A stretch of DNA of 64,000 bases from Ligula intestinalis (Eukaryota; Platyhelminthes; Cestoda; Diphyllobothriidea; Diphyllobothriidae): NCBI GenBank assembly GCA_036362985.1, contig JAYGXS010000005.1:25945627-26009626 (forward strand). Reading direction: 5' to 3'. Made by a program: the position numbers and the translations under genes. Below, piece by piece: positions 49,301 through 60,100 of this stretch. Positions within the stretch are counted from its first letter, which is position 1. Every line of letters starts with the position of its first letter. The notes below the pieces were generated by a model. It did not search any database. It was not told the DNA's origin and saw only the letters and a program-made list of their open reading frames with translations.

Positions 49301-52300
49301 AGAGGTCGTCTACTTCAACTTCCTTGAGATCCAACTTACCGTTCTGGCGTTATATTAGTATAGTCCGTGGCTTGATACGCCGCACAAACCTTCAATCTAC
49401 GTGCGGAACAGCTTACTCCCAGCGGCAGCGGGAAACAAATTCAGCCACACTTTTACACCTTCTTCTAAAAATTTCCTTCACTGCCTGTTATATTTCTCCA
49501 CCCCGCAAACTCCTATAACCACAGTTTCTGTACGACAAAGTGCTGGGACTGGGGAGTATATGAGGTGAACTTCTTATACTACCTTTGCCTTTTTTGCTCT
49601 ACGTTCCTCCTCGGTCGCTTCTTTGCTTGTCTGAGACATTACAGCGTAAAGGAAGCGTATTTTGCCGAAGCTTAACGCGGAGTGAATTCTTCGTAGATTT
49701 TCATTTCCGCCAAAGTTCATCCAATGTAAGCAAATAATTCATACGGCAAAGATGCCGCAACAAGTGCGTTCCTAATCGCGTACTGAGGGTATGGAACTCC
49801 TGGTCTTCAAAACTACTTTGTTAATGGGCCCAGAGCAAATGAGCTACACTGAAAGGGTATACCAATTCTGACTCGGTGACTTTGTGATCGATGTATTCAT
49901 GTGTTTATGTGCCTTGTCATGCGCCAGGGCCACTTGCATTGACCGTACATCCTCAGTCAACACCATTCTCTCTCCTCCACCCCCAAACAAAACGCTGCGC
50001 TCAGGTGGTAACGAAGGCTGCTGCCCTGTCAGATCGACGGAATCCTGGGCTGTAAACAAAGTAAGGCCCAAAGTGTAGGAGTTACACTAGTTGGAATGCA
50101 GGTAGGCACGTTGCAAAAACTCTTGTGTGCAGTCAAACTGTTGATCGAGGACACCCTGTTACAGAGTTAATAGCCATCGGAGATGTTCAAGAGCCAGGCT
50201 TCTCTCCGAATGAGCCAGAATGTAAGACGACTACCATGCGATTTTAGCCTTCAACCATAGGGGCTTGCTAGCAATATGGTATCGTACGCCCGGTCCGCCT
50301 TGTCTTTGTACGTACACAGGTCAGTTTGAACACATGCTTGGATCACGCATACAAGAAGATAAGCTGGCTGTACAATGGGGTAATGAATTATTGCAGGTGG
50401 TTGCACCAACACAGGGGTCATAAGTTGAACTTCACAGTCACCGAAGTAATCGCCTCCGCCTTTCAAGCAAGACATACCGAAAGCTTGTTGAAGCCTGGGC
50501 CCCAGGTGTGAACTCTGTCGATGGAAATGACGCCGGCGGAGTTGGTAACCTGCCAAATGTCAACGTGCTGACTAACTAACGAAGCTCCTAGCGAGCATAA
50601 CCCCAAAATAATAAGGACGTTATGCGCAAAAGTGTTGAAGGGGATAATATTGAAGAAACGAGCACAACCGTAATAATTGTTGGTTAGTCCAGCCGCGTAG
50701 GTGTAAGAGTGTCTCTGCGAGCGGGCTTAGCGAAACCCTGTCCAGAGAGAGCTCGCGAGGAATCGATTAGCTCCAGGCGCAGGCACGTCGACAGCGGCGG
50801 CCTAAAAGTGTAAGAGCGCGCAGAGGTAAGAGGATGAGTCGTCGCTGGACGCGTGACTAGACAAATGTGTGGAATATGAGAAGGGGGTGGATACGCGCAG
50901 CACTACCAAATTCAGGCTGCCACAAACCCCTTCCTATAACTGTCGCCTGCCCGGTTACCTACATGAGTCGCAAGATCAGATAAATAAACAGTCACTAGCT
51001 TTGTGGCGCATGTGTATATGTATAGGCCCAGTCGCTGACCCTGTGGTTATCTTCACTGTTCCTGACGTTGCCATTTAACAGTCACTGTGGGGATGGGGGA
51101 GACGTGACAATGGCAGATGAACGCGCTCGCCGATCGATTGCAAGCCTCACTCGCCCCCTTTCGCCTTGGGGTTTACTCTCCAGCAGCCGCGCAGTGGCAG
51201 AAAAACATTACCAACAAAGAGCAAAAAGACTGGAACGGCTATTTGTGGGGCTTATTAGCCGCCATCAACCAGTCATACCCAGCCGAAAGTGGTGCCTCAC
51301 CCGAAGCTCGAACCTGTTTAGTGAGAAGTGCAACACTCTTAACAATAGCTACACGAATTCGTTGTTTTGTTTGTTACCTGGGCTCGGTGTCATAACCAAG
51401 TCAAGAAGGCTGACGTGGCTGGAGCCATCACCTGGTTCGGATCCCACAGAGAGGAGTGCCCCATTAAGGTGGAGCTACAGCAGTCTGACTCTCTGTCCGC
51501 CAGTCAACTGTCCTGCACAAACACACACGAGTTAGCTGGTCGGTTGGGGAAGTGGGAGTGGTCGTCGTCGGCATGTTATTGCATTGTGTCCGGAGATTTC
51601 CGATGAGGCCGATTCATCACCGATATCCTTCCCACCTGGTCCCAGCTGAGGCTTGGCCAGGAGAATGCGGTTATCACGCTGGTCCGCCCAAGCACAATCC
51701 ACAAGGACTTCTCAGAGAGACAATGTTTAGGGTTTAAACTGTTGTCTGTCGCTGCGCCTCATGATCTCACCGGTTCCATGTGGCTTTGCCCCTCCTGGCT
51801 AACTGAGTGTGATGGGTCGCACCAGAAAAAAGCTACCTGAAGCTGCCTAGGTCTTTCACGACTCGCCGCCCACGTGCCGCGCAGGGTTAATGCGATCGTC
51901 ACGGCAGTCCGTCTGCCCGCCCACGCCCGATCGATAGGAACTTTTCAGGCATGCAGAAAATACTTACATAGGAAACAAAAGCGCTTTCAGTAAGTATAGT
52001 AAAGTGGACTAAATCGTTCGTCGTGATGTTTACTAAAACTCTGGTGAGCTTCCTCTCGAAGTTCGACTGCATACATTTTGGCAAGAGGAGGTGGTTTGAG
52101 TAAGGATGGATTGTACGGCCGCCTATGCAGGACGCGGGGGCAGGAACGCCCCGCACACTTGACCTTGTGATAGGTTTCAGGGGGGTGGAGTGGGGTAAAT
52201 ATTCCTGTCTCTTAACCCTTACATAAAACTTAACTGTAACCCTATGCCAAGCTCTACAGCTAGTACGAACCCAAGCACTTGCCCTTAACATACTGCTCAC

Positions 52301-54135
52301 CCTAACCCCAACTCTGGCCTTAATCCTGACCTTAAATCTATTTCTCACCTTACTCTTAAACCTAATTTCCTTTCGAATTTGGCGTAAAGACGCATTTATT
52401 GCGAGTGTTTCCTCTTCCGATATCTAGTTTAAGTGGCCATAAGTCATTCAGAAGCGATATATGCGATCGCTGGGGTAAGAACTTTCTTCGCCTGACATTT
52501 CGCATTCATTATCGAACCCATCATCCTTACCGGTGATTTAGGGCGGGGCATGAACAAGCAATGTCTACAAGGGATAGTTTCTAGCACCTGGTTTAAGGAG
52601 CCTGATAAACAACACCACAGTAACAAACCCCAGGATTGTGTGATACGCACCGGTGGTAGTAGAGCTTATATGGGTGAAATGATATTTTCAAAATTAAGTG
52701 TATCTCTCCCTCTCCCCCTTCTTCTCCTTGAAATTCACTGAATGGGATGTTATAAGTACACACAGCCTTTCAGTGAGAATGACTTGTCGGTTTTTTAATA
52801 CATTTTCTCTTGTCTGATCGTGTTCTCTTCCCTCCTGTTGTGTTGGTGATTGCGGCAAGAGTCGAGCAAGCATACCATTCGTGCGATGTCTATGTACTTG
52901 ACCAAGTCGTGACACTAGCCATTCTCTCTTTCTAAGTACCGGTCGAATATAATTTCCCTTAGTAGCGTATTTTCCGCACTATAGGGTGCGGGGAATTATA
53001 AGGCGCGCTGTCTATGAATGGCTTATTTTCGAACTTTTTCTAATATAAAGCGCACCGGAATATGAGGCGCAATAAGGGAAACAAAACAGTCAGATAAGCC
53101 AGTCAGTCAAAGATTATTTAACGCATTCACAATAACTTCCAACCTTATTCAAGCGTTAGTGAGCGTATCCGCAATAAATCCCAACTTTGTTCAGTTGTAA
53201 CGCGTAAAAAAATACAATCGGATACCGTTAAATTGAACGTAAGCGTATTCACAATAGCGCTTAAATCTGTTCAGCGTCAGTAACCAGAACTGATCGATAT
53301 ATAAGGCGCTGCATGTTATAAGACGCACTGTCGTTTTTGAGAACATCAATGGCTTTTGTGTGCGTTTTCAAGTGTAAGCCGCCTTCCCGTGCACTGCAAT
53401 GTTCATTCGCTCGCTGGTGATGGAGTCGAGCGTGGCTTTGAAACCTCGGGCGAAGGAAGTTCTTGTTCCAGCGGTCCGTCTGCTTCTTACCTATGGCCTT
53501 TTGGAATTCGCTTCTTCGATTCTATTGAATGAACTCCTGTTACATGAAATTAATAAGTAATATTGACAGTAATTTTACGCTGATTAAAGTTTATGAATGG
53601 ATTTGCGGATTTGAAAGAACATTAGCTAACCCGAACGAGATGCTACGAATTCACTCAGCTTTTGCAGTGAGGAGGACTTGCAGGATTTTGGTACACATAA
53701 TCGTGACACCGAAGTTGTCTCTATTTGTCCTTCGTGTTGCGATGACAGTCGAGTGAGTGTGTAGCGGTCTGTGTAGTGGGGGAATACCTAGATCACTACA
53801 ATCATCAGGCTGAATTTCAGGTAGACGGCAAGAGGCGGAAGTTACCCGTGCGAGGGATTTTTTGTGCACAGAGCAGGCAATAGTGACCACTGACGAAGCC
53901 AGGGCTAGTGTAGACTGCGCCCAGTCAGACTTGAGAGGGAATTAGACAGTGGTGGCAGCTGCTTAAGTAGGATTGCGGAGCAGGTACATGTGTTCTCCAA
54001 TTGGTGTGAATGACATTATCCGAGTAATGTCGTGTCTGGTGGCCTGAACTCTGTCAGTCGAGGTTGGGAGAAAATGGATATGTTTAAGTAGCGCTTGGGC
54101 TGCCCCGACAACCTGAACGCACGTTTATGTGTGTG

Positions 54136-54175
<40 letters not shown>

Positions 54176-57100
54176 CGGGTGGAAGTCAAACCTCTGCAGG
54201 CCAGCGCGTCTAAAAGGGATGACTGAGGTTTTGGCTGATCTTGAGGCGGCTGGCCTTGAACAAGGACGCCGGGCAAGACAATACTGGGCGTCGGCTACAA
54301 GTATACCGGATGGGGTCATAACATTAGGAATATTTCCTTTTCCTTGATTGTTTTTTTTCTGCAAATGCTCACCTTGTTGTCCGCCCGCTCCCCCGCCGCC
54401 CGCAGGAATTGTGCACCTGGACCTCAAACCGGAGAACTTTGTGCTGGTGCAGGGCCGACTGAAGCTGATCGATCTGGGCATTAGTCAACGCCTGCCCATG
54501 GACTCCACCCATATGGATCTGGAGCGCCCGATGGGTTCAATGGCCTACATGAGCCCCGAGCAGATGCTCTGCATCAGCGGATCCACGCGCTCCCCCTCTG
54601 GTGGACTCAATCCCCTCACTGACGACGACAACGAGTGCAAGGTTTGTGCTGCCCGCTCTTTTCCTCACATTTGAGATCTGTTTTGTGTGCTAGCTTTGTG
54701 CCTCTGGGGTGGCGGATAGTGGAACTGGCCCTGGGTCTGACGCCTGAGCAGTCGCGGACTAGTAGCGGATGGCTGAGGCCTGGCGCCTCGACTACCTTAC
54801 AAAATGCCGCAAAAAATGTCCTACCCTTCTCTCTCACAACTCCCACACCGGGACCCGGTTATCAAGACAAAGTCAAGAAGGCCGGAGATGGGGGAGGTCG
54901 CAGCCGGCTGGCGCGACCAACACTCAATACGCGTACCAACAGCACATCTTGATAGGTAGGCTCCCGACTGAAGGCGTCATAAAGACCACTGTTATGGTGA
55001 CGAGAAGTGCACGCCATTTTAGTCATAAACGCAGGCCAGCCGCGCACTCCCCGAGTACAAGTGACGCCCGCCACCCTGCCGTGGCTTGGAGGGTTGCCAG
55101 CTGACGTGGTAACTCGCACACCGCATTCGGCCCAGTTTGTATCTTGTTGTGTGTAGTGGCTGTCTGCGGGCTGAGAGTCAAATTCAATGGCTCTTTCTAT
55201 ATGAGGCCTTTATGACGCTCCCTGTCGGGAGCCTACCTAGCGAGACGAGCTGTTGGTACGCGTGTTGAGTGTTGGTCGCACCAGCCGTCGGCGCCCTCCC
55301 TCCTCTCCGGCCTTCTTGACTCAGTCTTGACAACCGGGTCCCGGTGTGGGAGGGTCAGAGAGTGAAGTAGATCCTTCGTGTGTCTGTTTTCGCTGTGTAT
55401 CTCGCGGGAGTCGCCATGTTGCTTAAACTTGTTGAAGCTCGCAATGGACATCGTCGAAATCGGTGATCGAACTGTTAGTGGCGTGGCTGTGTTAGATTCC
55501 ATCCATTGTGTGTGTTGGATCAAGAGTCCCTGTCGGAGTCCAAACTAGTTGTAGTTGGATGACGGAGAAAGGCCGAGACCTCGAATGACTTCAGCCAAAG
55601 GTCCACGGGGGTGAGTTGGGTGCCTGGCCAGGAACTGCAGACGAAAAAATGCTGGCAGTTATGCGGAGAAACGCCGCAGTCAGGACAGGTGTCGGGTGTG
55701 GACAGGTCGAGCAGGTGTTTGGTACTGACGAGGGAGCATTGAGTGACCACTGCGTGCTTTAGCCAAAGTACAGCGAGTGACCCTCGGGAATTGTTGTTCC
55801 GAGGCCGCAAACGGAAGTGAATAGCCATCCAAAAGGACCGTGGGATTTTAGCTTAGTTGGACTTATCTCTGTCCATCGTGAATCTGTATAACGGATAATG
55901 GCACTAGGCGTTGTACCATCAAAATCATCGTCCTGACCAAGGCCTACATCCACTCCACCACTGAATGGATTCCGGTCCATAACAACCCTCCAGAAGCGTT
56001 CGCTATTCGGTTTGGCGTTTGACAAGGCTATTTCCTCTTGCCCATGCTGCTCAACTACGTCATTGACTGCATTCTTAGGAAGGTCTTACAAGCAGAGGAC
56101 GTTTTTGAGCTTGCACGTGGACACCGGCTGACTGATCTCCACAACGTCAATGCTATCTCCTTACTAGCTTTAAGCTTTGATTAACTACAGTCTATGGTGT
56201 CACTGGTGAACAACGTCGCTTAGTCAGTTGGTTTGGTCATAGATACTGGGAAGACCAAAGTGTTTTCATGCTGCATTCGTGTCCAAGAGGAAGCCCCTCT
56301 CGAGATTAGTGTCTGGCAAATTGAAATAGTAGACCGTATCCATACCTCGGTGTTAGGTTGCTGCCGACTGGATAGAGTAAGGATGCCATCACCTCCCAAA
56401 TCGGTGCAGCTCCTTGAATATTCTCAAGCCTCAGAAAGTATTTATGGACCCGGCCCGACATCTCCATTGCCAATAACTTTCACGTGTAGCATGCATTCGT
56501 TCGGTATGTCTTTCTGTATGCCTGTGAATATTGGCCTATGAGCGTGCAAGATGAAGGAGACCTGGAAGCATTTGACCATCCTTCGAGTGGAGTACACCGA
56601 CTACGTCTCAAATGAGGCAGCCCGTCGCGAGTACTTGTGTCAACAGTTGAAGGATCCCCCAAATCGCAAGACGGAATGAATTAGCATAACTTTACTAAAC
56701 TCAAGTAGCTTTACAGTAGCCGCTGCAAGCGCTGCGTACAAAAGCCAGCCGCGGAGGTGCAAAAGTTAAGTTCTGTCAAGTTTAGGCTGTGAAATGAGTA
56801 ATAAATCGGCTGCCGCCAATCAGATGACGCGAAGTATCCATAACCTTTGAGCGTACGCGGCGTGTATGCAGCGGTGAGTGGGTCGATAACGTGGGAAAGG
56901 CCGATAACGCACGAAGTAGATGATTCGGCATGGGGGTGTAAGCCCTGGCTTTGCACCAAAACTATCATTATTTGAAAAGGTAGTGTTGATTAAATTTAAT
57001 TGAGGAGAGAAAGGCTGTTTTGGGAAGCTTTAAACCTAAATGTGTAAATTATCGAGACAGGTTCCCGTGCTCGTCTTCAGACCTGAGAAAAAGTGCAACA

Positions 57101-60100
57101 ACCAATCAAAATTTTAAAAGCCCAGAAAAATCAATAATCTTCTCACGTGGCAGGATTATGTCAGTCTACGCCAATAGGCGTTAGATGCATTTCGTCACTC
57201 CGTCGTGGTTGGTCGCGCGCATTGAACTTGGTCTTGAGGTAATTGTAGCTGACGTCCAAATCGATATGCCTGTTGATGCATGCCTTTGAGTGCACACTAG
57301 CCTGCAGCTACCTTACGATCACAGCTTGTACACCCTAAGGACAAGGTTTCCTATCTTGAAAGAAAAGGTGTTGTCTACAAGATGCGGTGCGCCAGTTGTG
57401 ATGCAGTTTATTGTGGTCAAACTAGGAAATGCGCCTCAACTCGCATGCACCAACATCAATCATCAGTCAGAAGACGAGACCATTTACTCCAAGTGGCTAT
57501 ACACACACTGCAAACCGACCATAAATTCGCATGGGAGAACACAAGGATTGTTGGCACTTTTCCAACTAGAAAAGGCCGTGAATTCCTTGAAGAAATGCAC
57601 TAAGACGGGGAATGCATAATCAGGCATATCGATCTGAACGTCAGCTATAATTACCTCGAGGCCAATTTCAATGCGCGCGTCCGACCACGGCGAAATGATG
57701 AAATGCATGTAACGCCTACTGGGGCAGACTGACATAATCCTGCCATGTCAGATGATTATTGATTTTTATGAACTTTTAAAATTTTTATTGTTTGTTGCAC
57801 ATTTCCTCAGGTCTGAAGACGAACGGGGGAACCTGTTTTGAAAATTTACACATTAAAGTTTCAACCCTCCCACACGAGCTTTTTTTTTCTTAAAAAGGAG
57901 TCTATGAACCCTACGCGGGCTTTGCGTTTTGGTTGTCCGGCGCTGTTTCCTTCTAGGCTACATGTGCCTGTGGAGTTTCATTTAAATACGGTTTTACCAA
58001 AAGTTTAATATTACATCGATCCTTTCTGAAGAAGATGCGCGGGGGTGATTGACGTGATTGATTGTGTGTTTTCCTTTTGATAAGGTCTAAACGTCAATGA
58101 TGACTGTATGATTGCCTATACAGCGCACGGGAACGGGAATCATCCCCAATATGTATGGCTTTGTTCCAAATGCTGGGAAAATTAGGATTACGATTAAGGT
58201 TTGGGTTCGTGTTAACTACAGGCTTTAGGTTTAAGGCAGTACTAAGATGAAGTGACAGTTTAGTTTTATCGTTAAGCCATGAAAATATTTACCCTTGCTG
58301 AAATATATTCAAAGGCCACCTTCTTAAGTGAGTTAGGCTTTCCTAGTAAACTAATAACCTCATTTACCCGCCATACATCATACCTGCGCTCACCTTTCTC
58401 TGGATTGCACAGTATACATCCAAGGGACGCGATCGTTGAATCAAGAAGTGTATTGGCCTGACGTTTCAGGCTTTATCGCTAGAAGCCGAGAAGCTCCGAA
58501 ACGTCAGGCCAGTAAACTACCTGTTCCAGCGATCGCATCTCTTCTCCTTCCAAACTGCCTCCTGGAATCCGTCTGTTTTTAAAAATAACGGTTGAACCCC
58601 ACGGTTGCCTTGCGTCGGTAGGCATTTTGATTTGTGGAGGGAAACAGAACCCAATGATAATAGTGCGAACGATTACTTTGTGAGAAGACTGGTTTCATTA
58701 GGGTCGGCCCGACGACTACTCAACATTCATCTCCAGTTGTCGTCGTCCTGCCTTTTCATCAGGAAATGCTGTGTATGATAAGTGTTATGTCCTCAGGAAT
58801 AATAAGTAGATAGAGGCAAAGCCGGTCTTTATAACTAGCCTTTATTCAGGACGGTACGGCCTGTTATAAGGCTTTGGTCCTTCTGGACTATTCCTTACCC
58901 ATCGCATGCGAGGGGGTTCTGGCGTGCATGCTGATTCGTGGATTCTCACACTGTGAGATGTTTCTAGAACACCTGCATTGCATGTATGAGCGGGCGTCAC
59001 GTGTGCTCACGGAGTGCGTGGCCGGTCTGCCGGCATGGCTCAACTGGGATGCACTTTCAGCTGTAGGCTCTGAGTGCGTCGCCATTCCCGTCCCCATAGC
59101 CGTAAGTCAATGCGAATGAGATACTGCGTAAGTCACAACTGCCCTCGCCGTAGTGGCCCACTAATCCTTGTACTAATCTTTCACAGCTAACCGCACTGGT
59201 AATCGCAGGCTCCTCCGTTGCCTTTCTCTTATGTTGTCTGTAAATTCATCCTGCGCTTATTATGCCTGCTTGTGCATTTTATCCACAAAATGTGTGTCCT
59301 TGTTCCAACAGGTTCGTCTGAAGGCGGATATTTGGGCTCTGGGCATCATACTCTTCGAGATGACATTTGGTCGCACGCCTTTTCACGGCATGAATCCCGC
59401 CTCCATAATAGCTTCGCTTCTCAATCCAAGCTTCCGTGTACAAATACCCCACATCCAGAACACGTCTCTCGTTAAGGTGAGTTTCGGTCGTTTTTATATT
59501 CTTTACTATTGTTATCATCGGTTGTCAATGCGTCTGTCAAATCATTTCTCTGTGTCCAACTGTTAACTCGTCATTATCGTTAGCTTTAAAGCGGTAAATT
59601 GCACTACCGTACCCTGGAACTGTGTGTTGTCTAACGAAAGCTATACCCAGTGAATACAGAAGATGATTCTCTTATGGCTCGGACAGACGAAACCCTAGAT
59701 GCCATGTCGGGTAATCGGGTTTTCTTGACACTAGATTTAGTCGCGGGCTTTTGACAGGCATTAGTCAGGCCGGTTCCATTGTCATCCCTATCTGGAGCCG
59801 ATTTCTACATATACATTTACGTGCTCGTTAGATCTAAAAACGGTCACTTATATTGCACCATTACTACTACACTGTATTGGATTGTTCTATTTTCTTGCTA
59901 TGGCTGCTTGCCGTGTTACGACTGTTGGCTTGTGTACGGTAAATGTGTCCGTCTGGGAGCGTGTGAGCAGCGGTGTGTGGACAGTTCCACCGTTCGGGAG
60001 CGTGGTAGCAGAAGTGTGTTGTGTACGCGTGTGAAGGACTGTCTGGCTGTGATGCGCGTGATTGGTTGCGTCAAAGGCTGTGGTTTGGGTGTCTGATGAC

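Noticed and set aside
52190..52370. Telomere-like ccctaac words
   Set aside because: Too irregular to be an interstitial telomere array; they resemble the degenerate tails of repeat B.
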